Origin: Solanum dulcamara
Lineage: Eukaryota > Streptophyta > Magnoliopsida > Solanales > Solanaceae
Reading direction: 5' to 3'
Assembly: GCF_947179165.1 (NCBI RefSeq)
Contig: NC_077237.1
Span: forward strand, 89,380,341-89,444,340
Length of the DNA stretch: 64,000 bases
Positions 30,403 to 42,326 of the stretch are shown here, one piece after another; within the stretch, counting starts at the first letter, position 1; each line of letters begins with the position of its first letter. The notes beneath the pieces were generated by a model, which was given only the letters and a program-made list of their open reading frames with translations, searched no databases and was not told the origin of the DNA. A program made the translations under genes and the position numbers.

Positions 30403-30880
30403 TATGAAGAACAAATGGCAACTAGGAAGGTCCCATAATTACCATTTACCCAAAAACTAAAGAGGGTTTAAAATAATTAAACAAAAATATAAAGAAAAAA
30501 ATTGTATTATTTGTATTGATTTGTTTATCCAATTTTTATTTCTCATCCATTTAAAAATATATATATATTTTTTGGCAATTTTTTAATTTTAATTTTTCAG
30601 GTGACATGTTTAGTATCATAAAATTAAAAAATATTTTAATATGTTCGATATATCTTTATTTTATAATCATAATAATCAAAAATCTATTTTTTTTTTTTTA
30701 CCTAATTCAAATCAAAGCAGCACAAACAAATTAAAACTAGGATTATTTGGAAAAACCCACTTTTTCATTGGTAGATTTGCTGAGTTAGCACTTAGCAGCT
30801 CTCAAAACAGTAGTTAATAAATATTCTTCTTCCCCAATCTGCTTTTATACTATTGGACCCAATGCCCTTTAACCCCTCTC

Positions 30881-31510
30881 TCTCTATCTCTCTCTCTCCC
30901 TATCTCTCTCTCCGCCAAGAATCCATAATCAGATCACTGAAGAGGTAAAAATTGTAACTTTTTCTGAGGTTCAGTTTATTGCTACTTTTTTTGTTGGGAA
31001 TTTGTTTTTTCACTTGTTTTATCTTTTTGGATATGTTAAAGATTTGATTTTGACAAAATTTATGTATGCCCCAACATGGTTTCTTTATATATACTCTTAT
31101 TGAGCTAAGCTGGTGCTGAATTTTTGATGGTTAATAACTTATGGTTCATACTGTGTATCTGAACCAGTTGTTTCAAGATTCAATTTTTATCATGTTTTTA
31201 TGTTTGGGGTTTGTTGGATTGAGTTGATTCAGTTGTTGGTATATTGGATTATGATGAATTGTGGGAGATAGCTGTTTTTTTTTTGAATGTTTAGTATTTT
31301 GGGAGTTTCAAGAATGTGTTTTTATGGACAGAAAAAAAGATTAAAGGGCTGATTTTTGGTTGTGAAGTTGGTTTTTTTTAGTTTAGTATTTTGGGATTTT
31401 CAAGAATGTGTTTTTAGGACAGGGAAAAAGGATTTAAGGGCTGAGTTTTGGTTGTAATTTGTGAAGTTGTGATTTTTTAGTTCTGAGAAGTTACAAATTG
31501 ATTTTGGAAA
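30881..31510 (+). promoter_or_regulatory. Leader exon and leader intron of the trihelix-like gene
   Basis: A CT-rich leader ends at a good donor (AGAG/GTAAAA, GT at 30945-30946). A likely acceptor (GATTTTTTAG) ends at 31480, 30 bp before the ATG. The intron contains a direct duplication of about 90 bp (31289-31380 and 31381-31470; markers TTTAGTATTTTGGGA and CAAGAATGTGTTTTTA). Splicing is predicted, not shown. Confidence 0.6.
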
Positions 31511-32887
31511 ATGAATAGTTCTGGTATGGGTGGTGGTTTTTTATCTGGGTATAATGGTGGATTTTTGGGGATGAATAGGATGCAACAGCCTGAACCAATT
31601 AGTAATAATGCAGTTCATGGTCATCAGATGAATCACAATAATGTTCAATCGTCGGTGACTGCAAAATTGGGGCTTGAACATGAAAAACCAATAGGTTTGA
31701 TGGATGTAAAAGGTTGTATGGCTTATGGGAAGGATACAGCAGTTGGGCCAAGTAATGTTGTGAATACTAGTAATAATCCTAATAGCAATACGAGTGATGA
31801 GGATGAGCCTAGCTTTATGGAGGATGGAAATGGTGATAACGGTGGGGCACTAGGGAAGAAGGGATCTCCATGGCAGAGAATGAAATGGACTGATAATGTT
31901 GTTAGGCTTCTTATACAAGTAGTTGCATGTGTTGGAGATGATGGTAGTTTGGAAGGTCCTGGCGTGGGGGTGAAGAGAAAATCTGTTTGCCTTCAGAAAA
32001 AGGGTAAATGGAAAACAGTCTCGCGAATAATGATGAGTAACGGTTGTCATGTCTCACCTCAGCAGTGTGAGGATAAGTTTAATGATTTGAACAAGAGGTA
32101 CAAGAAATTAAATGAGATTCTCGGGAGGGGTACTTCTTGTGCTGTGGTGGAAAATCCGGATCTAATGGACTCCATGCCGCAGCTTTCTGCTAAGGCCAAG
32201 GACACAGTGAAAAAGATACTTAACTCAAAACATTTGTTTTATAGAGAGATGTGTGCTTACCATAATGGACAAAAGATACCTGATTGCAATGATCTTGAAT
32301 TTCCAGTTCACTCTTCACCTGTTGCAGCACTGTGTGCAAAAGATCATAATGGCTCCCAGGGAGACGAAGGTGAAGAAAATGAAGAAAGTGATGATGATGA
32401 GGATGAATCCGATGATAACCACGGTGATGGTGATGCACGTAAAATTGGAGATTTTGATGAGAGAATGAGACGAGTTGAAGAAAATGGCTGCTTCTTGCCA
32501 CAAATTAGCGTGAATGATAATTTTTTGGCTGAAATTAATGAGTTTTTTCAGGACCCTACAAAATCCCAGTGGGACCAGAGGATGTGGATTAAGAAACGGA
32601 TGTTACAACTGGAAGAGGAAAAGATTGGCATCCAAGCTGAAGCCTTTGAGTTGGAGAAACGTCAGGTTAAGTGGCAAAGGTTCTGCCGCAAGAAAGACAG
32701 GGAGCTTGAAATAGAAAGGCTGGAGAACAAGAAATTAATGTTGGAGAATGAGCATATGGCATTGCAACTGAAGCATAAGGAGCACGAATTAGACAGCACA
32801 AAGCCTAATATTTCTTTCAATTCTGCACCTCTCAGTTTAGATAGACCGAGGGGAAGAGATCCGCTTGATGCAGCTAGGTATCATTAG
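31511..32887 (+). CDS. Trihelix / MYB-SANT-like transcription factor
   Basis: 458 residues in one exon. A Gly/Asn/Met-rich N-terminus is followed by an acidic patch (SDEDEPSFMEDGN, about 95-108). A trihelix-like DNA-binding domain spans about 119-205, with W126 (RMKWTDN), W168 (KGKWKTV) and an aromatic third helix (CEDKFNDLNKRYKKLNEIL). A conserved region at 217-262 includes KHLFYREMCAYHNG. Then come a long Asp/Glu run (about 287-308) and a charged coiled coil (about 360-435) likely used for dimerisation. Plants have a small clade of such proteins (At1g21200/At3g10040-like) thought to act as nuclear regulators; targets cannot be told from sequence. The lone ATG just after the predicted leader acceptor sets the start. 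Confidence 0.87.
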   Translation: MNSSGMGGGFLSGYNGGFLGMNRMQQPEPISNNAVHGHQMNHNNVQSSVTAKLGLEHEKPIGLMDVKGCMAYGKDTAVGPSNVVNTSNNPNSNTSDEDEPSFMEDGNGDNGGALGKKGSPWQRMKWTDNVVRLLIQVVACVGDDGSLEGPGVGVKRKSVCLQKKGKWKTVSRIMMSNGCHVSPQQCEDKFNDLNKRYKKLNEILGRGTSCAVVENPDLMDSMPQLSAKAKDTVKKILNSKHLFYREMCAYHNGQKIPDCNDLEFPVHSSPVAALCAKDHNGSQGDEGEENEESDDDEDESDDNHGDGDARKIGDFDERMRRVEENGCFLPQISVNDNFLAEINEFFQDPTKSQWDQRMWIKKRMLQLEEEKIGIQAEAFELEKRQVKWQRFCRKKDRELEIERLENKKLMLENEHMALQLKHKEHELDSTKPNISFNSAPLSLDRPRGRDPLDAARYH

Positions 32888-33684
32888 CTAGTAAGCATTA
32901 GAAATCTCCAAGTTTTTGGCAACCTTTCATTGCCCCCTTTTGTTGTAAAATCTTTTTAAAATGTTTTACAGCTCAACATGCAGCAGCAAACTTGTTAATC
33001 AGTTCTTTTGAATTCTCCTAGTATTTTTCTCTAAAATTAACTGCATCAGCTTTGTTATGAAAGTCGTGGTTGGATACTCTGGATGTTTGTCTAAACTTCT
33101 ATCCAATAGCATTTAGAATATGAATCGTGTGTGCCTTCTAATCATTACAAGTTAGTTAAGAACCAGACCGAACTTGCATTTGGTGATATTCAGTCTTGCA
33201 GTGGCATACTTGCATAAAACTTAGTATGGTGCATCAAGAACATTTTCATTTGAACCCCTCAACTCGTCTCCACTTTGTCAGTTGAATTCTCCAACTTACA
33301 AAATGATCATCTAAACACCTCCAAAGTTTACGTGTCACATCATTGTCGGGTGTCAACAAGGCACAATGGGACGAATTGAAGTGTTTAGTTGCTAGTTGAG
33401 ACCACGTTGAGGTGTCTAGATGTGCATACGAAGTTTGTTTGAGTGTCTTTATGTATGAAATGTCTAGAAGCATCATGTCACCACTGTTATTTGTTTAGTT
33501 TGGCGATCACCTATGATGTCCCCTTGATCTAGATGTATTTCCTTCTATGCTCTCTTGTGCATCCATATTTGGTGTTGAAATTGGCCAGCCTTTCCCAAAC
33601 AGTTCTCTTTATTCAAAGCTCTGAACTAGCAGTAGCTCCCTAGTAACTCCCCTCTACCCCTGCTTTTCCTTTGCAGATTCAACT

Positions 33685-33814
33685 TTGGCGGAGCTAGGGG
33701 ATGATCCCCCCTTCGCCAGATAATCATACTTCATATACACAAGGTCAACTTTTTTTGGTTATGTATGTATAGTATACGTTGAACCCCCTTGGTGAAAATC
33801 CTGCATCCGCCACA
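33685..33814. mobile_element. MITE with TGGCGGA-type ends
   Basis: TTGGCGGAGCTAGGGGAT at the left pairs with ATCCTGCATCCGCCACAAT at the right (reverse complement ATTGTGGCGGATGCAGGAT). GTTGAACCCCCTTGG inside is a familiar part of a dispersed dicot element. About 130 bp, non-coding. Confidence 0.6.
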
Positions 33815-34085
33815 ATGCTCCACTTCCCCCCCCCCCCTCCATTTCTGTCTCTCTCTCGCACTATGAGAGAGATATGTATATCCCCCTCCCCTTTCCTCTC
33901 TCTCTCTCTCTCTCTCGCACACACTCAGCGAGGGAGATGCATGTATAACTTTGAAAAACCATTGTTATGCATTTACATGCCGTTATTACTAGATAGAGAC
34001 TAGAACTACACTGTCCTATCATGCCGATATTTTGCAGTTTATCATTCTGTAACTCTCCTTTTTTCCTAGTGATTACACTTTAAGG

Positions 34086-34350
34086 GTTGTTTGGTACGCG
34101 GGATAAGATAGGATATCCGAAGATTGAGCTATAAAATTCATATTGTGTTTGGTAGGATAGATTTACACCGTCAAACCGAACACAATATAAATTTTATCCC
34201 AAGCTTGATCTTGGATATCCCACCTTATCCCAGGAAACTTGAGATTATTTTATCCCACATCCCATGTGAGATAAATTAGTCCAAAGATTATAATCCTTGG
34301 ACTATAATTCCAGGATAATCTAAGTACGCGAACCAAACCACCCCCAAGGA
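34086..34350. mobile_element. MITE with GTTTGGT ends
   Basis: GGGTTGTTTGGTACGCGGGAT at the left pairs with CGCGAACCAAACCACCCCC at the right. Interior pairs such as GGATAAGATAGGATATCC and GGATATCCCACCTTATCC add hairpin potential. No sure target duplication. Confidence 0.68.
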
Positions 34351-35660
34351 TTCCATACTAAGTTTGATTTTATATTGTCTTTAAATGTCTGCAGGCTAGT
34401 TCCTCTGTGTGTTATAGAATCTATTATGTGTTCTGTTTTCTCGTGAAAGCTCTTTCCTTCATACTAGAGTTTTGTTCTTTGTTGAGATTGGTAGAAGACC
34501 CTGCACAGATCATGCCAATGAATTGATTGACTTCGTTTTTGTTTGTTGTTTTCTTTATAATTGTGGTGTATGTGATAATTTGCACGCACCTTGATCAATT
34601 TCATAGGATACCTACCACTTCGACCAGCAATAGGTACTAGCTAGGTAATAACTCATGTTATCCACTGCCTAGTGTTTTTATCTCTACAAAGGATTTGAAA
34701 TTTAAAATCTCAGGGCTCTTAATCGACTTCAGTGATTACTATTACTAGATCATTTTCATTGGCACTAAAATTGCATTTGAAGGCATTGTATAAGATGAAT
34801 TTGATACAAATTTAGAGTCCGAATTTATTGAATTTAGTCGCAAAACCCTAAAAGTTGTGGTACCTGATTATCGCGCAAGCTGTTTCCATGATCGGAAAAA
34901 GATATCGTCGAACTGGAGAAGTAAGCGAAGGAGCGTCAGCAAACGCTATTTTCTCGTGAAGAAAAAATGCACTTTTGGAATATTTTAATTGAATTACAAC
35001 GTGGTCTTTCTCATCAAATTCTTAAACTTCTAGAAAGTTTTGCCAATCCCCTTATGGAAGTACAGCTATGGCAAGGAACTTACCACCCACACTGTTGAAA
35101 GATAGGTTTTCTATCGTTGTCGTCGCCGATCTAAGCAGAAGGTTGCTAAGTCAAATGTCTACTGTTTGCCGCACCTGACTTTTATATCCGATTATTTATA
35201 GATCTCTTTTTCTATCATTACCGCCTCCGTCGATGATTGTTAAGTCAGATACCTGTTGAACACATTAGTAATGAGTAATGGTTTAGTAGACCCCCCACTT
35301 CTTTTTTTCCCCTGTTTCACACTTAGTATCTAATATTCGCTAAATCAAATTCAAATTGTGTAAAGTCATTAGAAAATGAATCGGTTTTTAGATTATTTTT
35401 TAAAATTTTCAGGGTTCAAATTCTATTCCATCACATAATGAAGGCCCTCAATACATCATTTTTTAAATTATGAGAAAATAGCCAAATATCCCCCAACCTA
35501 TTATTCAATTATTATCTACATACTTATATTTCACGGGGGTCCTACCACCCCCTTGAACATTTTAAAAGTAAAACATATACCCCTTAAAAACCTATTAAAT
35601 AATTCATCTTTTTTACATTTAAATTAACAAAATTATATTTTAGGAGTTATTTTCTAAAAA

Positions 35661-35662
<2 letters not shown>

Positions 35663-35732
<70 letters not shown>
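35663..35732. repeat. (AT)n(AG)n compound microsatellite
   Basis: About 24 AT units (35663-35710) followed by 11 AG units (35711-35732). Likely polymorphic in length and a possible assembly weak point. Confidence 0.95.
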
Positions 35733-36923
35733 CGATATCCCCGCAAAGGTAGAGATAAAGCATGCGTCCATCTTACTTTTGTCAAAGTCCACTTATGAGA
35801 CTACACTAAATATAGATTATTATTGTATATAGAATAAAACTGTCTTCTTTATTAGAAATGCTTCTAGTTCACCATCTACTCAAAAAAGGGATTTATTTAA
35901 ACTTGTCAAAGAGACAACTCAATCCTTAATCCATAAACTTCAAATTTTGAATTTGCATTTGACCGAAAAATCAAATTTCTGATCGCTTCGGAAAATGACA
36001 TGTCATCGCCACATCATCATTTCCCTTTGCTATTACACAAGAATCACATAAAGCACAAACACTTATTGTTAGTCTTCAAGGTCCACAAGCATATTTGGAA
36101 AAAAGAGTGAAAGCTTAAATAATAAACTATCAAGTGTTTACTATAATTAAAGAAAGAAAAAGTACCCTACGAGTCTTTTTATTATAGACATAATAAGTAA
36201 AATAATCCTAATATAAAGTTTCATATTATTTTATAAGATTTTTGACTAATAGTTCGTTTTTTTGTTTCACTATTACATGTATAATTTTATACAACAATTT
36301 TGTTATTGTATTATCACTTATCTTTTATTTCAACTCATTAAATTTGATGTTAAATCATTCAATTTGATGTTACCTCTTTTAAGTGAAGGTAAGTTCCTAA
36401 TCTATTGCAGTGGGTCATGGGGTTGTTGCGCATTATAATAGCCTCTTACTGATGACTAAGTCATATGATGTACATACCAAACTCATTCAATTTGATGTTA
36501 CTTTTTCTGCGAAAGTGTCTAAATGTGCACTCTCAAAATGACTTGTGTTTTTCTTCCCTTTCTCCACTTTCCAAGCTCACTACAAGGCTTCTCTAGAATA
36601 ACTTTTTTTTCTCCTTACATGATAAGGTACAGCCGTACAGATAAGGTCTACGTACACACTATACTGGATATGTTGTTGTTGTAAATTCGTATCTTTTGAT
36701 GCAATTAAATTTCAATTGGTCTCGGACCGATTTTTGGACAATTAGCATCTGATCTTGATACTTTCCTAACCTCTTAGATGTAATTCTGTTTTGTTTCCAA
36801 TCAACAGAAACACTTTTCAATCAGCCCATCGTTTAAATATATTTTTTCTTTGATGAAATAACTGTAAGATTATTGCTTAAAAACATAAAATATGGTCCAA
36901 AAACTTATTAAACATCATTTACA
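35733..36923. other. 3' flank of receptor-like pseudogene, duplicated at 3' side of the third receptor gene
   Basis: Segments 35915-36115 (AATCCTTAATCCATAA, GAAAATGACATGTCATCGCC, AGTCTTCAAGGTCCACAA) and 36785-36812 (GTTTCCAATCAACAGAAACAC) recur in the same order at 47125-47310 and 47500-47518. A TTG-tail fragment (36630-36682, GGTCTACGTACAC...GGATATGTTGTTGTTG) also lies here. No gene. Confidence 0.6.
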
Positions 36924-39713
36924 TCACAATGTTGCACAAAAAAAACAAAAAAAACAAATGTAACTTGTGAAGAAGCTATTATTTCTTCTTCTGTAACTCC
37001 TTTGCCTATGCTGCTTCTTTCTCCTTCCCATCATAATTTTGTGTTCCAGCTCTTCAATGATTCTTGCAAGCCATATTGGTTTTCCAGTTGCAATACATAG
37101 TCCACTTCCAAAGCCCATAAGAGCAGCTTTCCAAAAATCATTCAGAAATTCAGAGTCGCTTTCTTCAACATCTATAACAGATGTGGTATGATTTGTCTCT
37201 GATACTGAATCATTACCATCATTACCACAACCTTTTGAATGTGGGAATTCACATAATCTATCGTTACCTTCATATGAATTGCTCTCAAAGGTATCGAATT
37301 GAGGTCCTTGAGGAATGAACCCTTACAGATGATTGTAGGAGAGATTTAAGACTTCAAGAGATGTAAGAGAAGCAAATCGTGCTGGTATCTCTCCTACAAG
37401 ATGGTTACCTGAAAAGTTCAATGATTCAACCGAAGATAAACTTCCAAGTGATGGCGGTTTATGACCTTGCAACCCATTATGAGATAAATTCAGCTGACGT
37501 AGTGCAATGAGATCTCCCATAATACTTGGAATATGTCCTTCAAATTTGTTGTTTGAAAGATCCACAATGGTGTACAAAAACAAGATTCTCACAACTTCAA
37601 GCTCCAATCTCTTTGTTACGAGAGCTACTGAGTCTTGGTAATATCGATCTCCTTCATCACTTGGTGCATTCATCGTTTGATCAATTGTCCTCATGGTTTT
37701 CAAATGTTGAAACAGATTCGTTGGTAAGCTTTTTGTGAACGCATTGGAGGAGAGATCTAATATTCTAAGCTGAGGAAACAAGTTTTGAGTCGTTAGAGTT
37801 CTAATGGACCCATGCAATTTATTGGATCTCAAACTTAGAACTTTCAGCTTTGGCAGAGTCCCCAACCACACGGGGAATGTGTCGTTGAGGTGATCGTCTC
37901 CTAAATCAAGAACATCGAGTTGCTTGCAATTGGTCAAGGATTGTGGGATTTTCCCCTCCAGCTTATTGCCATGAAAGTTGAAGCTTCTGAGTGAACTTCC
38001 AATTCTAAAAGTCACCGGAAGAGTCCCTGAAAGACTGTTGTGGTGCATATCCAGAACCTCGAGGCCACTGATATTACCCAAACATTGTGGAATTGCTCCT
38101 TTCAAGTTGTTTCTTGCCAAATCAAGCATCACCAGTGATGTCAAATTGCAAATATCTGAAGGAATTTCTTCACTGAGATTATTATGGGATATGAAGAAGA
38201 ATCTTGTGGAAATTGGTGGAATAGGTAGTGGACCTTGAAGCAAATTGGACCACCAATCAATAGCTTCTATAGACAAAAGAGGAATTGAAGCAACACTTTC
38301 CAGCATGTTGTGGGATAAATTAAGACGTTGCAATACAAACATCCAGTTAGACCATGCCCAATCTGGAATTCTTCCTTGAATCTTATTATTTGAAAGATCC
38401 AAGTCATAAAGCTGCTTTGCGGATCTTAGAAACTCCAATTCTTTCACTTCACATGCGGCCAATTGTAAACTCATAAGAGATCCTGGCAAAGTAACATTAT
38501 TTTTGTTCTCGTTGGTCAATGAGATACGATTATATGAAAGATCAAGATAATAAAGATGTTTGAGGTTAGCAAAGAAGCTGACATCCACATGGCCACTAAA
38601 ATTATTGAAAGAAAGAATAAGGCTTGTTAGGCTCACATGGTTTTGAATTGACTCGGCAAGATGGCCTTGCAGCTGATTATTGCTTAAATCAATCCATATT
38701 AGTGAATTGGAATTGAAATCCTCAAACTGACCAGAAAAGTGGTTATTGCTCAAGACTTAACGACTTAGTGACGGTAGGGAGAACATCTTTGATGGTATTG
38801 TTCCATTTAGGGAGTTATATTGAAGGTCCAAATCCCCTATACGTGCGAGATTCAGAAGAGATTCAGGAATAGGACCTCTAAGGTTGCAATTTTTAAGAGA
38901 CAGACTGCAGTGAAGTTAGATAGCCGAGAGACTCAGGCAAATTACAAGAAAAATTCACACCACTGAGATCTAACTCTATGAGAGATGCACTGCTGTTCCA
39001 TTTGGTCTTTGGAAAATAACCACTGAGCTGATCATTGTTTTGTAAGACAAGTATTTCCAGATTGGGAAGGTGAAAATTACTGTCAGAGTTGTTAAATGAG
39101 GAAAAATTCGGAGGAATAGTGGAAGAGATGTTTACGGAAGTAAGATCAAGCTCTCTTAATTTGGTCAAATTCTGAAGGAGCAATATCAAATCATGGGCAG
39201 TGAGTGTTAGATTAGTTTCAAATGACGGTAAGAGGTGAAGAGACTGTAATTGAGAAAGATGAGATATTTAAGAAGGAGTATGACCTGAGAAATAGGAGTC
39301 AGAAAGATCAAGAAGTGTCAAGCTCGAGAACCTTCCAAATTCAGGCGAGATGTGAGAATTAGAAAAGTTATTAGAAGAAAGATCGAGCCTTTGGAGATGA
39401 GAGAGTTGGAAAAGGCTGCTATTGGAATCAATCTTTCCAACAAGGCCACTGCAACTGAGATTAAGTTCAATCACATGGCCTGTCATCTCATCACATATGA
39501 CTCCATCCTACGAGCAACAATCTCTGCTCGTATTCCATGAACTCGTATAAGAGTAGGAACTACACATAACTAATGAGGGATCTATAGTGAGAGTTTTCTT
39601 GAATTTTAGAAGAGCGTCTCTTTGATCTTTGCGCACAGATGAGGTATGGATGAAGAAAAAGAAAGCTGACAAAAACAGACAAAGAGCAGAAATGAGAATT
39701 GTCTGTATCCCAT
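36924..39713 (-). pseudogene. Hcr9/Cf-type LRR receptor-like protein, pseudogene
   Basis: Homologous along its length to the intact gene at 47549-50353. It begins with a likely signal peptide (MGYRQFSFLLFVCF, ATG at 39713). A frameshift near 39640 separates that from the LRR N-cap (DALLKFKKTLTIDP). In-frame stops follow at 39508-39510 (TAG for a Trp codon), 39268-39270 (GAA to TAA), 38757-38759 (TAA) and 37323-37325 (GAA to TAA). A second frameshift lies near 38900. The membrane segment has lost 27 bp: CIGLSIIYFMISTGKP in the intact gene is CIATGKP here, so the anchor is destroyed. The largest surviving open piece is 476 codons (37323-38753). Cf-type proteins are plasma-membrane immune receptors without a kinase domain; this copy cannot make one. 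Confidence 0.9.
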
Positions 39714-39837
39714 GTTTTAGTCCAAGTTGCTTCTAAGTACTGAGAAAGTCTGTGTACTGAGAGTTTTAGTCCAATTTTAGAGTTGGTAGTGAAAATTAAG
39801 AAAAGGCTACTCAAATATATATAGGCAGATTACACCT

Positions 39838-40150
39838 GCAGACAAGGACTTAACCAAATAGTTTTGTTGTTTGAAGTCAAGAAAGATAATGAATTATGAA
39901 TGTAAATGTGTTACACAAATAATATAATTCAGACAAGGACGTAACCAAATAGTTTTGTTGTGTTAAGTCAAGAACGCTAATAAATTATGAATGTAAATGT
40001 GTTGCACATATAATTCAGACAAGGACTTAACCAAATAATTTTGTTGTGTTAAGTCAAGAAAGATAATAAATAGCAATGTAAATGTGTTACACATATAATA
40101 TAATTCAGACAAGGACGAATCAACCAAATAGTTTTGTTGTGTTATCAGAC
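39838..40150. repeat. Tandem repeat, ~95 bp, about 3.3 copies
   Basis: CAGACAAGGAC(T/G)TAACCAAATAGTTTTGTTGT starts units near 39839, 39932, 40017 and 40107. Each is followed by GTTAAGTCAAGAA and GTAAATGTGTTACACA. It sits just upstream of the receptor pseudogene. Confidence 0.85.
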
Positions 40151-40463
40151 AAAGATCACATGGTATATGATGTATATATGTCTGGTTCTCATTTCTCATC
40201 TCTAAAGTAGTGGACTATATCCATCTTAGACCAATAAATTTCTACACTACATTTATATCTCTAAGTCATTTAGGTAAATCGATGTGACTAGTGAGAATTC
40301 TGACATCAAGAGTTGATTTCTCATATGACCACTCAACTATTGATAAGTTATCTCATAAAGTCATTTTTCTTGGCTTTGTAATAGAAAAGTTACTTAATTA
40401 ATATCATTTTATGTATGAAGTCACTCCACTAATTCAAGTGCTATTTTTGGTAGATATTGCTAA

Positions 40464-40770
40464 GGCATTATACATAAATGTGCTCTTCAACTTGGCTTCA
40501 AATGGCATCTATGGCCTCCAACTTTGGATATGCACAAGTAGACACTTGAACTTGTAAAAAATTGAACAAATAGACATATTCATCTTAAGTGGCATCCTAC
40601 ATGCCAATTTTGTATCTTACTTGGTGTCCTACTTGTATTATGCCATCTAGGACGCGTGTGTCTACTTGTTCAATTTTATTTAAGTTTAAATGTCTACTTG
40701 TGCACACCCAAGTTGAAGGGCATGGGTGCCAGTTGAAGCCATGTTAAATGGCATATTAATGTATTATGCT
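40464..40770. mobile_element. Mutator-like MITE with 9-bp target duplication
   Basis: 307 bp, flanked by TATTGCTAA at 40455-40463 and 40771-40779. Ends GGCATTATACATAAATG and (reversed) AGCATAATACATTAATATG begin inverted repeats that also include CTTCAACTTGG(C) and TGCACAAGTAGACA. No coding content. Confidence 0.88.
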
Positions 40771-40912
40771 TATTGCTAATGTGGAATTTTCTTTTAGCCA
40801 AACTTTTAAAAAAAGAAAAGCTATCTATTGTAACCAAATTGACCCGCTCTACTTTTCTGACTCTAAAAACTATAATGACTGTGTCTGTGTTGCTCCCCAA
40901 AGAAAAAAAAAA

Positions 40913-41188
40913 GACACAATACATAAATATGTCATTTAACTTGACCTCATTTCACATTTATGCCTTCAACTTTAGGTATGCACAAGTAGGAAACTTGTAT
41001 AAAATTGAACAAGTAGACACACATGTCCTACATGGCACAATACACGTAGGACAAAATTACCATGTAGGACGAATGTGTCTATTTGTTCAAGTTTTGGATA
41101 GTTAAAGTGTCTGCTTGTGCACTAGAAAAGTTAGAGGTCCTAGTTGTCAGCTGAAGCCAAGTTAAGGATCATATTTATGTATTATGCC
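40913..41188. mobile_element. Second MITE of the same family
   Basis: About 276 bp. The ends GACACAATACATAAATATG and (reversed) GGCATAATACATAAATATG match each other and the neighbour at 40464-40770. Inner parts TATGCACAAGTAG and CAAGTAGACACACATGTCC are shared. It is flanked by A-rich DNA, so its target duplication cannot be defined. Confidence 0.78.
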
Positions 41189-42326
41189 AAAAAAGTAAGA
41201 TTTATACTATATGATAATGTAAATGAGGATCTCAATTAATGATATTAGAACACAAATTATTCACAAACTATTGAGTCTGTAGTGAGAATTATCATGAGTG
41301 TACAAGTTCCGATTCGTTTCTTTGTTTGTATTAAGTTGCAATGGCGGACGTAAATCAGCACCCAACTGTTTTTCAGAAGGTAGCTAACCAGCTACACCTA
41401 AGCTCCAGACTGTTTTTGATCTCGAGAACTGTAAACTTTTAAGAGTTGTACAAATGGAATGTGCTGTGTTCGAGATTTCATTCTAGAGATCAGAATAGAA
41501 GATTCATCTGAAGTACTTAGGAATCAAAGGCTATATTGAACAAAGAAAGGAGGCGAGAGGCAGTTCAATGGTTTGATCGATGTCTCTGATGAAGTTGTCC
41601 ATTGTACGAGAGCGCACTCAACGCATTCTTAAGAACGATCTAGCTGAGAGTCCCAAATCTCTTTTCACAAGTGCTGGTACTAATTACATTCTTAAGAACT
41701 AAGTTTGTTACTATTCGCAAACTCGATATTTTTCTTTGTTACTGCTCATTCCTATGTTGCACGCAAATTTAGCTCTTTTCAATGCTCTCTATTTTGATTA
41801 ACAGAAAGATTATTGAGTGAAATATCACATAACTAAAAGATGCACTTCGTTTTTTCAATATTCATTTTCTTTTTTTTTTGGTACAATGGAAAATATACAG
41901 AAAATATTCATTGAATACATTAAAACATTACATAAACCATAAACTGCAATTTCTGATATTATTGTATCTCTGATGAGCATTCCACCAAATTCTTCTCCAA
42001 CCACCTGCATGTTTGAATTTGTTTATCTACTTTCTGATTTTTATATTTACACAAAGAAACTCAAGTCTTTTATTTACGCCAAAACTAATTATCCGTTGGT
42101 TCGCACTTGAAGAACTTGTTAAACCAAGCCTCTAACCAGATCATTGGATCAGGTATTGAACTTAGCCATTGTAATCACAGCTTCCAACTAATTTTGCATG
42201 GGTTTGAAATTTTTCTTACATGATTCCTCCTCAATCACTACTATGAAAATTCAGATATATATAGTTAGTTGTGATAAACTAAAGCTCAAACTAGAACGTA
42301 ACTGCATACCTGAATTTTTAACTCTT
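41189..42326. other. Spacer between receptor pseudogene and the middle receptor gene
   Basis: No long coding frame and no clear repeat. It probably holds the 3' untranslated part of the middle receptor gene near 42,200-42,326. A TTTTTTTTTT run near 41870 is simple sequence. Confidence 0.4.

Larger units (their letters stand above)
28886..30880. other. Intergenic region with one SINE and one MITE
   Basis: Holds the PRELI 3' flank, a SINE-like copy (29395-29530) and a GTTTGGTTC-ended MITE (30177-30402). The rest is AT-rich without a coding frame. A CT-rich run at 30868-30913 is the start of the trihelix leader. Confidence 0.5.
32888..35660. other. Intergenic region with MITE-type elements
   Basis: Contains the 3' flank of the trihelix gene and two MITE-like elements (33685-33814, 34086-34350). 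A possible dispersed repeat lies at 33245-33480 (begins TTTGAACCCCTCAACTC). Between 34,900 and 35,300 is non-repetitive DNA with no long frame and no recognised gene. Poly-C and CT runs near 33,828 and 33,895-33,915 are simple repeats. Confidence 0.5.

Noticed and set aside
33246..33480. Dispersed repeat beginning TTTGAACCCCTCAACTC as a defined MITE
   Set aside because: No convincing terminal inverted repeats or target duplication could be found, so it is only mentioned in the spacer entry.
35663..35732. AT/AG repeat as a regulatory element
   Set aside because: It is a simple compound microsatellite far from any start site; no support for function.
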